Positions 19,237 through 27,742 are shown, counted from the first letter of the stretch. The stretch is 64,000 nt of DNA from Acidovorax sp. YS12 (GCA_021496925.1 CP053915.1:3437501-3501500), one strand, 5' to 3'. Notes: a model not told the origin generated them from the letters alone. Program-made: numbers and translations.

Positions 19237-20233
19237 GCAACCGCGCGGCGTCGCGGGCGAAGTAGGTGAGGATGCCGTCGGCCCCCGCGCGCTTGAAGGC
19301 GAGCAGGCTCTCCAGCATCACCGCGTCGTGGTCGAGCCAGCCGTTGGCGGCGGCGGCCTTGAGCATGGCGTATTCGCCGCTGACCTGGTAGGCGAAGGTG
19401 GGCACCTTGAACTCGTCCTTCACGCGGCGCACCACGTCCAGGTAGGGCATGCCGGGCTTGACCATGACCATGTCGGCGCCTTCGGCCAGGTCCAGCGCCA
19501 CTTCGCGCAGCGCTTCGTCGGTGTTGGCCGGGTCCATCTGGTAGACGTTCTTGTCGGCCTTGCCCAGGGCGCCGCGCGTGCCCACGGCGTCGCGGAACGG
19601 GCCGTAGAAGGCGCTGGCGTACTTGGCGCTGTAGGCCATGATGCGCGTGTGGATGTGGCCGTGCGCCTCCAGCGCGTCGCGGATGGCGCCGATGCGCCCG
19701 TCCATCATGTCGCTGGGGGCCACCATGTCCACGCCGGCCTCGGCATGGGCCAGGGCCTGGCCGGTGAGGATCTCGACGGTTTCGTCGTTGAGGATGTAGC
19801 CGGTGTCGTCCAGCACGCCGTCCTGGCCGTGGCTGGTGTAGGGGTCGAGCGCCACGTCGGTCATCACGCCGAGCTGCGGGAATTCGGCCTTGAGGCGGCG
19901 CACCACGCGCGGGATCAGGCCGTCGGGGTTCAGCGCCTCCTTGCCGTCGGGGGTCTTGAGCGCGGTGTCGATGGCCGGGAACAGCGCCAGGTAGGGAATG
20001 CCCAGCGCCACGCACTCGGCGGCCACGGGCAGCAGCAGGTCCAGGCTCAGGCGCTCCACGCCCGGCATCGAGGGCACGGCCTCGCGGCGGTTGTCGCCCT
20101 CGTGCACGAACACGGGGTAGATGAAGTCGTGCGCCGACAGGCGGTGTTCGCGCACCAGGTTGCGGGTGAACGCGTCGCGGCGCAGGCGGCGCGGACGGTT
20201 CGTGGGAAAGGGCGTGGGGCTGGACAGATGCAT
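19226..20233 (-). CDS. hemB: Delta-aminolevulinic acid dehydratase (porphobilinogen synthase)
   Basis: A 335-residue enzyme that condenses two 5-aminolevulinate molecules to porphobilinogen in haem and B12 synthesis. The two active-site lysines lie in YSAKYASAFYGPFRDA and MVKPGMPYLDVV. The metal loop reads DVALDPYTSHGQDGVLD: the zinc-binding cysteines of the E. coli enzyme are replaced by Asp/Ala, so this is the Mg-dependent type. The start before MHLSSPTPF is supported by a minus-strand CACAAT box seven bases upstream, which implies a leaderless transcript. hemJ, for a later haem step, diverges from it. Confidence 0.96.
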   Translation of the reverse strand: MHLSSPTPFPTNRPRRLRRDAFTRNLVREHRLSAHDFIYPVFVHEGDNRREAVPSMPGVERLSLDLLLPVAAECVALGIPYLALFPAIDTALKTPDGKEALNPDGLIPRVVRRLKAEFPQLGVMTDVALDPYTSHGQDGVLDDTGYILNDETVEILTGQALAHAEAGVDMVAPSDMMDGRIGAIRDALEAHGHIHTRIMAYSAKYASAFYGPFRDAVGTRGALGKADKNVYQMDPANTDEALREVALDLAEGADMVMVKPGMPYLDVVRRVKDEFKVPTFAYQVSGEYAMLKAAAANGWLDHDAVMLESLLAFKRAGADGILTYFARDAARLLQK

Positions 20234-20240
20234 GGCGGGC

Positions 20241-20246
20241 ATTGTG
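20241..20246 (-). promoter_or_regulatory. -10-like box next to the hemB start
   Basis: Minus-strand CACAAT is seven bases before the hemB ATG, with no ribosome-binding sequence between. Confidence 0.4.
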
Positions 20247-20290
20247 CGCCACATCGGCGCGGCGGCGTCCATCCCCGGGAATGCCCTGTA

Positions 20291-20320
20291 TTGCGCCCCC
20301 GGGCCCGCCGGTGCTAGATT
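20291..20320 (+). promoter_or_regulatory. Promoter of the hemB-hemJ intergenic small RNA
   Basis: TTGCGC (20291-20296) and an extended -10 TGCTAGATT (TAGATT at 20315-20320) are separated by 18 bases. Transcription should start near 20327, at the foot of the first stem-loop. Confidence 0.55.
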
Positions 20321-20326
20321 GCCTGC

Positions 20327-20428
20327 CGGGCGGTTCGCCGCCCCCCGCTTTACCTCCCTGAGCGGGGCCTTGCCGGGCCGCAACCCTCGCAAGGCTTACT
20401 CGCCCGGCTGCCCGCCGGGCTTTTTTTT
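20327..20428 (+). ncRNA. Structured small RNA, candidate anti-hemB-type RNA
   Basis: Four perfect stem-loops follow one another. SL1 is 20328-20333 with 20338-20343 around a UUCG loop. SL2 is 20343-20349 with 20361-20367, with TACCTCCCTG exposed in the loop. SL3 is 20367-20373 with 20389-20395. SL4 is 20402-20408 with 20414-20420 followed by eight T, an intrinsic terminator. A promoter precedes it, so a free RNA of about 100 nt is expected. It runs divergently from hemB, the arrangement I recall for the betaproteobacterial 'anti-hemB' candidate RNA from comparative-genomics work; I cannot confirm the match. The CCTCCC loop could pair with ribosome-binding sites. Confidence 0.7.
20402..20428 (+). 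terminator. Intrinsic terminator of the small RNA
   Basis: GCCCGGC pairs with GCCGGGC across a five-base loop and is followed by eight T. It separates the small RNA from hemJ. Confidence 0.85.
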
Positions 20429-20490
20429 GCCGCCAGCCGGGCGCGTGGGGGCTTTGCCGCGGGGCGCGCCATGGCCCGTACACTGCCCCC

Positions 20491-20919
20491 ATGCTCTGGG
20501 TCAAAGCCTTTCACATCGTCTTCGTGGCCAGCTGGTTCGCCGGCCTGTTCTACCTGCCGCGCATCTTCGTCAACCTGGCCATGGTGCAGCCGGGCTCGCT
20601 GGCTGAACGTGAGCGCCTGCTTCTGATGGCGCGCAAGCTGCTGCGCTTCACCACCTTGCTGTCGGTGCCCGCGCTGGGGCTTGGCCTGTGGCTCTGGCTG
20701 GGCTATGGCATCGGCCAGGGGCCGGGCAACGGCTGGCTGCACGCCAAGCTCGCCGTGGTGGTGCTGGTGATCGGCTACCACCACATGTGCGCGCGGCTGC
20801 TGCGCCAGTTCGCTGCCGATGCCTGCCAGCGCAGCCATGTGTGGTTCCGCTGGTTCAACGAAATTCCCGTGCTCTTGCTGCTGCTGGCGGTGGTGCTGGT
20901 GGTGGTCAAGCCGTTCTGA
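20491..20919 (+). CDS. hemJ: HemJ-type protoporphyrinogen IX oxidase
   Basis: A 142-residue membrane protein of the HemJ (UPF0093) family with four transmembrane helices. The N terminus AFHIVFVASWFAGLFYLPR carries the conserved His, and KLAVVVLVIGYHH carries the conserved Lys and later His residues. HemJ oxidises protoporphyrinogen IX to protoporphyrin IX, the step before haem formation, and replaces HemG or HemY in many bacteria. Its electron acceptor is not established. Neighbouring divergent hemB supports the call. A TACACT box only six bases before the ATG suggests a leaderless message. The downstream vanZ-like gene overlaps the stop codon. Confidence 0.9.
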   Translation: MLWVKAFHIVFVASWFAGLFYLPRIFVNLAMVQPGSLAERERLLLMARKLLRFTTLLSVPALGLGLWLWLGYGIGQGPGNGWLHAKLAVVVLVIGYHHMCARLLRQFAADACQRSHVWFRWFNEIPVLLLLLAVVLVVVKPF

Positions 20920-22052
20920 TGGCCGCGGGGGCCGGGGCGCAGCGCGCCACCATGGCCTGGCCGCTGGCGCTGATCTACACGGCGCTGGTCCTTTTTGCCA
21001 GCCTGTTCCCGTTCGAGGGCTGGCGCGCCCAGGGCATTTCGCCCTGGGAGTTCCTCGCGGCGCGCATGCCGCCGCCTTACTGGACCTGGTTCGACGTCAG
21101 CATCAACGTGGCGGGCTATGCGCCGCTGGGCTTCCTGCTGGCGCTGGCGCTGCTGCGCTCGGGCTGGCCGCGCGCCGCCGTGCCGCTGGCGGCGCTGGCG
21201 GGGGCGCTGCTGTCGCTGGCCATGGAGTTCCTGCAGATCTACTTGCCGCAGCGCGTGTCGTCGAACCTCGACCTGGTGCTCAACGCCGCTGGCACGCTGT
21301 GCGGCGCCCTGGCCGCGGCGCTGCTGGAGCGCCTGGGGGCCATCGACCACTGGAGCCGCTTCCGGGCGCGCTGGTTCGTGCCCGACGCGCGCGGCGCGCT
21401 GGTGCTGCTGGCGCTGTGGCCGCCCGCGCTGCTGTTTCCGGCGGCCCTGCCGTTCGGGCTGGGCCAGGTGCTGGAGCGCCTGGAGGGCGCCGTCGCCGAG
21501 GCGCTGGAGGGCACGCCGTTCCTCGACTGGCTGCCGCTGGGCAACGCGCTGGAGCCGCTGGCGCGCAGCAGCGAGGCCCTGTGCGTGCTGCTGGGGCTGC
21601 TCATTCCCTGCCTGCTGGGGTACAGCGTCATCGGCCATGCGGGCCGGCGCGCGGTGTTCGCGCTGCTGGCGGTCTCCGTGGGCGTGGGGGTGACGGCGCT
21701 GTCCTCGGCGCTGACCTGGGGCCCCAGCCACGCCTGGGAGTGGTGGGTGGGCCTGCCGGTGCGCGTGGGCGTGGCGGCGGGCGTGGCGGTGGCGGCGCTG
21801 CTGCTGCCGCTGCGCCGGCGCGCCTGCGCGGCCGCGCTGCTGCTGGCGCTGGTGCTGCACCTGAGCCTGCTCAACCAGGCGCCCGCCAGCGCGTATTTCG
21901 CGCAGACGCTGCAGCTGTGGGAGCAGGGGCGCTTCCTGCGCTTCTACGGCCTGGCGCAGTGGCTGGGCTGGCTCTGGCCTTATGCGGCGCTCGCCTATGT
22001 GCTGGCACGCCTGTCGCGGCGCGAGGGGCAAACCTACAATCCCGGGCCATGA
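20919..22052 (+). CDS. VanZ-family membrane protein
   Basis: A 377-residue polytopic membrane protein. The N-terminal third has the VanZ-like pattern (YTALVLFASLFPFEGW, then FDVSINVAGYAPLGFLLALA, then LLSLAMEFLQIYLPQRVSS, then DLVLNAAGTLCGAL). Further hydrophobic segments continue to the C terminus, so the protein is about twice the length of VanZ itself. VanZ contributes to teicoplanin resistance in enterococci, but most family members have no known role and resistance should not be assumed here. Its ATG overlaps the hemJ stop codon by one base and its stop overlaps the next start, so the three genes form a tight operon. Confidence 0.82.
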   Translation: MAAGAGAQRATMAWPLALIYTALVLFASLFPFEGWRAQGISPWEFLAARMPPPYWTWFDVSINVAGYAPLGFLLALALLRSGWPRAAVPLAALAGALLSLAMEFLQIYLPQRVSSNLDLVLNAAGTLCGALAAALLERLGAIDHWSRFRARWFVPDARGALVLLALWPPALLFPAALPFGLGQVLERLEGAVAEALEGTPFLDWLPLGNALEPLARSSEALCVLLGLLIPCLLGYSVIGHAGRRAVFALLAVSVGVGVTALSSALTWGPSHAWEWWVGLPVRVGVAAGVAVAALLLPLRRRACAAALLLALVLHLSLLNQAPASAYFAQTLQLWEQGRFLRFYGLAQWLGWLWPYAALAYVLARLSRREGQTYNPGP

Positions 22053-22390
22053 GCGATACCACCCCCCCGTACTTCCAGCGGCACATCTTCTTTTGCCTGA
22101 ACGAGCGGGCCAATGGCGAGGCCTGCTGTGCCCAGCATGGCGCGCAGCAGGCCTTCGAGCACTGCAAGGCGCAGGTCAAGGCCCTGGGCCTGGCCGGGCC
22201 GGGCAAGGTGCGCGTGAACAAGGCGGGCTGCCTGGACCGCTGCGCCGCCGGGCCGGTGGCCGTGGTCTACCCCGAGGGCGTGTGGTACAGCTACGTGGAT
22301 GCGTCCGACATCGACGAAATCGTCACCTCGCACCTGCGCGACGGCCAGGTGGTCGAGCGCCTGCGCACGCCGCCGGAACTCGGGCGCTGA
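22049..22390 (+). CDS. Thioredoxin-like [2Fe-2S] ferredoxin
   Basis: A 113-residue protein of the thioredoxin-like ferredoxin family. Four cysteines in the usual layout could hold one [2Fe-2S] cluster: FFCLNERANGEACC early, and GCLDRCAAGPVAVVYPEGVW later. These proteins carry electrons in the cytoplasm. The ATG overlaps the vanZ-like stop (ATGA), so translation may be coupled. A TACAAT box eight bases before the start, inside the vanZ-like gene, could also give a separate leaderless transcript. Its position behind hemJ makes it a conceivable redox partner for a haem-synthesis step; that is inference only. Confidence 0.88.
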   Translation: MSDTTPPYFQRHIFFCLNERANGEACCAQHGAQQAFEHCKAQVKALGLAGPGKVRVNKAGCLDRCAAGPVAVVYPEGVWYSYVDASDIDEIVTSHLRDGQVVERLRTPPELGR

Positions 22391-22416
22391 ATGGCGCTCT
22401 ATCGGTTTTTCAATGT

Positions 22417-22470
22417 TTTTGGCCTCTGGCGCTTACCAGACAAGCGCTAGCAGCTATTGATTGGATAGCA
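22417..22470. repeat. REP-like intergenic element, copy 6
   Basis: GCCTCTGGCGCTTACC, GACAAGCGCTAGCAGCTATTG and the trailing GGATAGC lie between the ferredoxin and hydrolase genes. Confidence 0.75.
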
Positions 22471-22473
22471 AAC

Positions 22474-23109
22474 GTGAATGCGCAGACTGAACGCCTGAGC
22501 CTGGCGGGCGCCGCTGGCGCCATCGAGGCCGCGCGCGACGGTGCCGCTGCGGGCGTGGCGCCGCGCGGCGTGGCCATCATCGCCCACCCGCACCCGCTGT
22601 TCGGCGGCAGCATGGACAACAAGGTGGTACAGACCCTGGCGCGCGCCTGCGTGGCCAGCGGCTACGAGGCCGTGCGCTTCAATTTCCGGGGCGTTGGCGG
22701 CTCGGCCGGCGTGCACGACGAAGGCCTGGGCGAGTGCGAGGACCTGCTCTCCGTGATCGCGCAGGTGGCGCCCGAGGGGCCGCTGGCCCTGGCGGGCTTC
22801 TCCTTCGGCGCGTTCGTCACCAGCCACGCGCTGGCGGCGCTCTGGGGGCAGCGCGACATCGGCCACGTGGTGCTCGTCGGCACGGCGGCGAGCCGCTTCA
22901 CGGTGGCCCCCGTGCCCGCCGAGGCGCACGGCCGCACCCTGGTGGTGCATGGCGAGCACGACGACACCGTGCCGCTGGCCGCGGTGATGGACTGGGCGCG
23001 GCCGCAGATACTGCCCGTTACCGTTGTGCCGGGCGGCGGACATTTCTTCCACGGACAATTGCCGCTGCTCAGAAACCTGGTGGCGCGCCACCTGCAATCG
23101 CCGTCCTGA
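22474..23109 (+). CDS. Small alpha/beta hydrolase (UPF0227/dienelactone-hydrolase-like)
   Basis: A 211-residue cytoplasmic alpha/beta hydrolase. Family marks are AHPHPLFGGSMDNKVVQTLA near the N terminus, the nucleophile elbow GFSFGAF (Ser near residue 106), the acid in HGEHDDTVPL and the catalytic His in PGGGHFFHG. This short group is common in proteobacteria and its natural substrate is unknown. I chose the GTG at 22474 because the upstream frame is a repeat element; a TTG slightly upstream is possible. It has no signal peptide and is followed by a periplasmic DacA-type gene without an obvious functional link. Confidence 0.8.
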   Translation: MNAQTERLSLAGAAGAIEAARDGAAAGVAPRGVAIIAHPHPLFGGSMDNKVVQTLARACVASGYEAVRFNFRGVGGSAGVHDEGLGECEDLLSVIAQVAPEGPLALAGFSFGAFVTSHALAALWGQRDIGHVVLVGTAASRFTVAPVPAEAHGRTLVVHGEHDDTVPLAAVMDWARPQILPVTVVPGGGHFFHGQLPLLRNLVARHLQSPS

Positions 23110-23220
23110 GAGCGGCGGCCCCTTCGGAACCTTTTTCCTGTCTTCGCCGGCCCGGGGCGCGGCGGCTGCCGCCATGGCCCGGGGCCCTGTTTCATCCCCA
23201 TTCTTTTGCTGGTGCATTCC

Positions 23221-24390
23221 ATGACCCGAACCCTTCCTGCACTGCGCGCCCTGGCCCTCGCGGCCGCCGCGCTGCCCACCGTCCTGCTGGCCCAGGTGGC
23301 CCCCCCCCAGCCGCCCGAGGTGGCCGCGCGCAACTACCTCCTGGTGGACGTGACCGCTGGCCAGGTGCTGGCCGCCAAGGACATCGACGCGCCGGTGGAG
23401 CAGGCATCGCTCACCAAGCTCATGACCGGCTACCTGGTATTCGACGCGCTGCGCGCCAAGAAGATCACGCTGGAGCAGAAGCTCCCGGTGAGCGAGCGCG
23501 CCTGGAAGATGCCGGGCTCGCGCATGTTCATCGACCCGAAGATGCAGATCCCGGTCGACGACCTGCTCAAGGGCATGATCGTGCAGTCCGGCAACGACGC
23601 CACGGTGGCGCTGGCCGAGGGCGTGGGCGGCTCGGTGGAGAACTTCGTGCGCCTGATGAACGAGCAGGCCAAGGCGCTGGGCATGACGGGCACGAGCTAC
23701 AAGAACCCCGAGGGCCTGACCGAGCCCGGCCATACCACCACGGCCAAGGACCTGGCGACCCTGGCGCGGCGGCTGATGCAGGACTTCCCCGAGTACATGC
23801 ACTACTACGCCACCAAGCACTACGCCTACCCGGGCACGCCCAAGTCCAACGGCAACAACCGCAACGCGTTGCTGTTCCGTGATCCGACGGTGGATGGCCT
23901 CAAGACCGGCCACACGGCGGCGGCGGGCTACTGCCTGGTGGCCACGTCCAAGCGCGAATTCCCGCAGCTGGGCCAGCGCCGCCTGCTGTCCATCGTGCTG
24001 GGCACGGCGAGCGAGAACGCGCGCGCCAATGAAAGCCAGAAGCTGCTGAACTGGGGCTACACCGCGTTCGACGCCGTCAAGCTGTTCGACGCCGGCCAGC
24101 CCGTGGCCACGCCCGAGATCTGGAAGGGCAAGCAAGGCCAGCTCAAGATCGGCCGGGCCGACGCCATCGTCGTCACCGTGCCATCGGGGAGCGCGGGCAA
24201 GGTCAGCACCCAGGTCGTGCGCCAGGAGCCGCTGCTGGCGCCCATCGCCCAGGGCCAGCAGGTGGGCACGCTCAAGGTGATGCTGGGCGAGCAAAGCGTG
24301 GCCGAGGTGCCGCTGGTGGCGCTCGAAGGCGTCGAGCAGGCCGGCCTGCTGGGCCGCGCGTGGGACGCCATCCGCCTCTGGATCAAGTGA
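23221..24390 (+). CDS. dacA: D-alanyl-D-alanine carboxypeptidase, DacA/PBP5-6 type
   Basis: A 389-residue penicillin-binding protein. A signal peptide (hydrophobic LRALALAAAALPTVLLA) is followed by the three active-site motifs: SLTK (SxxK), SGN and KTG in VDGLKTGHTAAAGYC. The C-terminal PBP5-type beta domain ends in an amphipathic segment (LLGRAWDAIRLWIK) that anchors it to the inner membrane from the periplasm. It trims the terminal D-Ala of peptidoglycan pentapeptides. The start at 23221 is preferred over an in-frame ATG at 23206 because it gives a clean signal peptide. Stand-alone gene before the ribosomal operon. Confidence 0.94.
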   Translation: MTRTLPALRALALAAAALPTVLLAQVAPPQPPEVAARNYLLVDVTAGQVLAAKDIDAPVEQASLTKLMTGYLVFDALRAKKITLEQKLPVSERAWKMPGSRMFIDPKMQIPVDDLLKGMIVQSGNDATVALAEGVGGSVENFVRLMNEQAKALGMTGTSYKNPEGLTEPGHTTTAKDLATLARRLMQDFPEYMHYYATKHYAYPGTPKSNGNNRNALLFRDPTVDGLKTGHTAAAGYCLVATSKREFPQLGQRRLLSIVLGTASENARANESQKLLNWGYTAFDAVKLFDAGQPVATPEIWKGKQGQLKIGRADAIVVTVPSGSAGKVSTQVVRQEPLLAPIAQGQQVGTLKVMLGEQSVAEVPLVALEGVEQAGLLGRAWDAIRLWIK

Positions 24391-24416
24391 CGGGAGCGCG
24401 CCAGGGCGGGCCGTGC

Positions 24417-24445
24417 TTGCCTTGCCGGCACCGAACTGTTAGGAT
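24417..24445 (+). promoter_or_regulatory. Promoter of the str operon
   Basis: TTGCCT (24417-24422) and TAGGAT (24440-24445) are spaced by exactly 17 bases, followed by a leader of about 70 nt before rpsL. Confidence 0.55.
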
Positions 24446-24522
24446 CGCGGGCTTTTCGGAATTTCCGAAGGGATTCACGTTTTCGCTTCATTGAAGCACA
24501 TTCACGTTTTGGGACGTAATCA

Positions 24523-24900
24523 ATGCCAACCATTAACCAGCTCATCCGTCATGGGCGCGAGGTCGAGACGATCAAGTCGAAGAGCCCCGCGATGGAAAAC
24601 TGCCCCCAGCGCCGCGGCGTGTGCACCCGTGTGTACACCACGACGCCCAAGAAGCCGAACTCCGCTCTGCGTAAGGTCGCCAAGGTGCGCCTGACCAACG
24701 GTTTCGAAGTCATCTCCTACATCGGCGGCGAAGGCCACAACCTGCAAGAGCACAGCGTCGTGCTGGTGCGCGGCGGCCGTGTGAAGGACTTGCCTGGTGT
24801 GCGTTACCACATCGTGCGCGGCTCCCTTGACCTGCAAGGCGTCAAGGACCGTAAGCAGGCCCGTTCCAAGTACGGCGCCAAGAAGCCCAAGGCCAAGTAA
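24523..24900 (+). CDS. rpsL: 30S ribosomal protein S12
   Basis: A 125-residue, strongly conserved protein of the decoding centre. TTPKKPNSALRKVAKVRL and GGRVKDLPGVRYHIVRG are intact, and the lysines altered in streptomycin-resistant mutants (about positions 43 and 88) are wild type. First gene of the str operon (rpsL-rpsG-fusA-tuf), with its own promoter just upstream. The gap to rpsG is 171 bases and shows no gene. In other bacteria S7 represses this operon by binding the rpsL-rpsG junction; no such structure could be confirmed by eye. Confidence 0.98.
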   Translation: MPTINQLIRHGREVETIKSKSPAMENCPQRRGVCTRVYTTTPKKPNSALRKVAKVRLTNGFEVISYIGGEGHNLQEHSVVLVRGGRVKDLPGVRYHIVRGSLDLQGVKDRKQARSKYGAKKPKAK

Positions 24901-25071
24901 GCCCTGGCCCTTCCGGTCTGAGAATTTTCGGTGCTGTCTCCCGCGTGGCGCGGTGATGCAGCGTAGTGACCCCAAACGCAGGTGTTCTGCGCGGGTCGAG
25001 TAAGTGGGAGCCTTGGATAGGTTCTCGCGGTGCCGGAAACGGTGCCAACTGAAGCAAGATAGAGGTGAAAA

Positions 25072-25545
25072 ATGCCACGTCGTCGCGAAGTCCCCAAACG
25101 TGAAATCCTGCCGGATCCCAAGTTCGGCAATGTCGAGCTGTCCAAATTCATGAACGTGATCATGGAAGGCGGCAAGAAAGCAGTTGCAGAGCGCATCATC
25201 TACGGCGCCCTGGAACTGATCGAGAAGAAGCAGCCCGAGAAGAACGCCCTGGAGGTGTTCACCACGGCCATCAACAACGTCAAGCCCATGGTGGAAGTGA
25301 AGTCCCGCCGCGTGGGTGGCGCCAACTACCAGGTGCCCGTGGAAGTGCGCCCCGTGCGCCGCCTGGCCCTGTCGATGCGCTGGATCAAGGAAGCCGCCCG
25401 CAAGCGCGGCGAGAAGTCCATGGCCCAGCGCCTGGCCAACGAGCTGATGGAAGCCACCGAAGGCCGTGGCGGTGCCATGAAGCGCCGTGACGAAGTGCAC
25501 CGCATGGCCGAAGCCAACAAGGCCTTCAGCCACTTCCGCTTCTAA
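25072..25545 (+). CDS. rpsG: 30S ribosomal protein S7
   Basis: A 157-residue protein that nucleates the 30S head on 16S rRNA. It begins MPRRREVPKREILPDPKFGN, and contains the conserved SRRVGGANYQVPVEVRP, with the late AHRFRF-type tail here reading FSHFRF. A ribosome site (AGAGGTG) precedes the ATG. Second gene of the str operon; fusA starts 84 bases after its stop. S7 is the translational repressor of this operon in E. coli. Confidence 0.98.
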   Translation: MPRRREVPKREILPDPKFGNVELSKFMNVIMEGGKKAVAERIIYGALELIEKKQPEKNALEVFTTAINNVKPMVEVKSRRVGGANYQVPVEVRPVRRLALSMRWIKEAARKRGEKSMAQRLANELMEATEGRGGAMKRRDEVHRMAEANKAFSHFRF

Positions 25546-25629
25546 GTCTCGCAAATCCCCTCGAAGGCTGGGAGCCCGTTCGTCACCATCCGGCGACCGG
25601 GCTCTTGCCGTTAACGAAAGACCATCACC

Positions 25630-27738
25630 ATGGCACGCAAAACTCCCATCGAGCGTTACCGCAACATCGGTATCTCGGCCCACATCGACGCTGGCAAAAC
25701 CACGACCACCGAACGTATCCTGTTCTACACGGGCGTGACCCACAAGCTGGGCGAGGTGCACGACGGCGCTGCCACCACCGACTGGATGGAGCAGGAGCAG
25801 GAGCGCGGCATCACCATCACGTCCGCCGCCGTGACCTGCTTCTGGAAGGGCATGGACATGTCCTACCCCGAGCACCGCTTCAACATCATCGACACCCCCG
25901 GCCACGTGGACTTCACCATCGAGGTGGAGCGTTCCATGCGCGTGCTGGACGGCGCCTGCATGGTGTACTGCGCCGTGGGCGGCGTGCAGCCCCAGTCGGA
26001 AACCGTCTGGCGCCAGGCCAACAAGTACAAGGTGCCGCGTCTTGCCTTCGTGAACAAGATGGACCGCACCGGCGCCAACTTCTTCAAGGTCGTGGACCAG
26101 ATCAAGACGCGCCTGAAGGGCAACCCCGTGCCCGTGGTGGTGCCGATCGGTGCCGAGGACAACTTCAAGGGCGTGGTCGATCTGCTGAAGATGAAGGCCA
26201 TCCTCTGGGACGAAGCCTCCCAGGGCATGAAGTTCGAGTACGCCGACATTCCCGCCGACGTCAAGGAAACCGCCGAGAAGTGGCGCGAGAACATGGTTGA
26301 GGCCGCGGCCGAGGCCAGCGAAGAGCTGATGAACAAGTACCTGGAAGAAGGTACCTTGTCGGAAGAGGACATCAAGGCCGGCCTGCGCGCGCGCACGCTG
26401 GCGGTGGAAATCCAGCCGATGCTGTGCGGCACCGCGTTCAAGAACAAGGGCGTGCAGCGCATGCTCGACGCCGTGATCGACTACCTGCCCTCGCCCGTGG
26501 ACATCCCTGACGTCGAAGGCACCGACCCGGACGACGAAGAGAAGAAGCTGGCCCGCAAGGCCGACGACGGCGAGAAGTTCTCCGCCCTGGCGTTCAAGCT
26601 GATGACCGACCCGTTCGTGGGCCAGTTGACCTTCGTGCGCGTGTACTCGGGCGTGCTGTCCAAAGGCGACACCGTCTACAACTCGGTCAAGGGCAAGAAG
26701 GAGCGCATCGGCCGTATCGTGCAGATGATGGCCAACGAGCGTATCGAGGTCGATGAGATCCGCGCTGGCGACATCGCCGCCTGCGTGGGCCTGAAGGACG
26801 TGACCACGGGTGAAACCCTGTGCGACGTGGACAGCCCCGTCATCCTGGAACGCATGGTCTTCCCCGAGCCCGTGATCGCCCAGGCCGTGGAGCCCAAGTC
26901 GAAGTCCGACCAGGAAAAGATGGGTATCGCCCTGTCGCGCTTGGCTTCGGAAGATCCGTCGTTCCGGGTGCGTTCCGACGAAGAATCGGGCCAGACCATC
27001 ATCGCCGGCATGGGCGAGCTGCACCTGGAAATCATCGTCGACCGCATGAAGCGCGAGTTCGGCGTGGAAGCCAACGTCGGCAAGCCCCAGGTGGCCTACC
27101 GCGAAACCATCCGCAACACCGTCAAGGACGTGGATGGCAAGTTCGTGCGCCAGTCCGGCGGTAAGGGCCAGTACGGTCACGTCGTGTTCCGCCTGGAGCC
27201 CAACGAGCCGGGCAAGGGCTTCGAGTTTCTCGATGAAATCAAGGGCGGCGTGGTGCCGCGCGAGTACATCCCCGCAGTGGAAAAGGGCGTGGTCGAAGCG
27301 CTCACCAGCGGCGTGCTGGCCGGCTATCCCGTGGTGGACGTGAAGGTCGCGCTGACCTTCGGTTCGTACCACGACGTGGACTCGTCCGAGCAGGCGTTCA
27401 AGATGGCCGCCATCTTCGGCTTCAAGGAAGCCGCCAAGAAGGCCAACCCCGTCATCCTGGAGCCCATGATGGCCGTGGAAGTGGAAACGCCCGAAGACTA
27501 CGCTGGTACCGTGATGGGCGACCTCTCCAGCCGCCGCGGCATGGTGCAGGGCATGGACGACATGGTCGGCGGCGGCAAGGCCATCAAGGCCGAAGTGCCG
27601 CTGTCGGAAATGTTCGGCTACGCCACGCAGCTGCGCTCGATGACGCAAGGCCGCGCGACCTACACGATGGAATTCAAGCACTACGCGGAAGCGCCGCGCA
27701 ACGTGTCCGAGGCCATCATCGCCGCACGCGCCAAGTAA
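25630..27738 (+). CDS. fusA: Elongation factor G
   Basis: A 702-residue translational GTPase that drives translocation. G1 is AHIDAGKTTTTER near residue 17, the switch II motif is DTPGHVDF and the base-recognition motif is NKMDR. Domains II-V follow with the usual length; the protein begins MARKTPIERYRNIGISAH. Third gene of the str operon, with strong codon bias. The gap to tuf (175 bases) contains a REP-like element. Confidence 0.98.
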   Translation: MARKTPIERYRNIGISAHIDAGKTTTTERILFYTGVTHKLGEVHDGAATTDWMEQEQERGITITSAAVTCFWKGMDMSYPEHRFNIIDTPGHVDFTIEVERSMRVLDGACMVYCAVGGVQPQSETVWRQANKYKVPRLAFVNKMDRTGANFFKVVDQIKTRLKGNPVPVVVPIGAEDNFKGVVDLLKMKAILWDEASQGMKFEYADIPADVKETAEKWRENMVEAAAEASEELMNKYLEEGTLSEEDIKAGLRARTLAVEIQPMLCGTAFKNKGVQRMLDAVIDYLPSPVDIPDVEGTDPDDEEKKLARKADDGEKFSALAFKLMTDPFVGQLTFVRVYSGVLSKGDTVYNSVKGKKERIGRIVQMMANERIEVDEIRAGDIAACVGLKDVTTGETLCDVDSPVILERMVFPEPVIAQAVEPKSKSDQEKMGIALSRLASEDPSFRVRSDEESGQTIIAGMGELHLEIIVDRMKREFGVEANVGKPQVAYRETIRNTVKDVDGKFVRQSGGKGQYGHVVFRLEPNEPGKGFEFLDEIKGGVVPREYIPAVEKGVVEALTSGVLAGYPVVDVKVALTFGSYHDVDSSEQAFKMAAIFGFKEAAKKANPVILEPMMAVEVETPEDYAGTVMGDLSSRRGMVQGMDDMVGGGKAIKAEVPLSEMFGYATQLRSMTQGRATYTMEFKHYAEAPRNVSEAIIAARAK

Positions 27739-27742
27739 CTGG

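Noticed and set aside
20919..22052. VanZ-like gene as a glycopeptide resistance determinant
   Set aside because: No vanA/vanH/vanX-type genes are present, and most VanZ-family proteins in Gram-negatives are unrelated to resistance.
24523..24900. Streptomycin-resistance change in S12
   Set aside because: Both key lysines are wild type.
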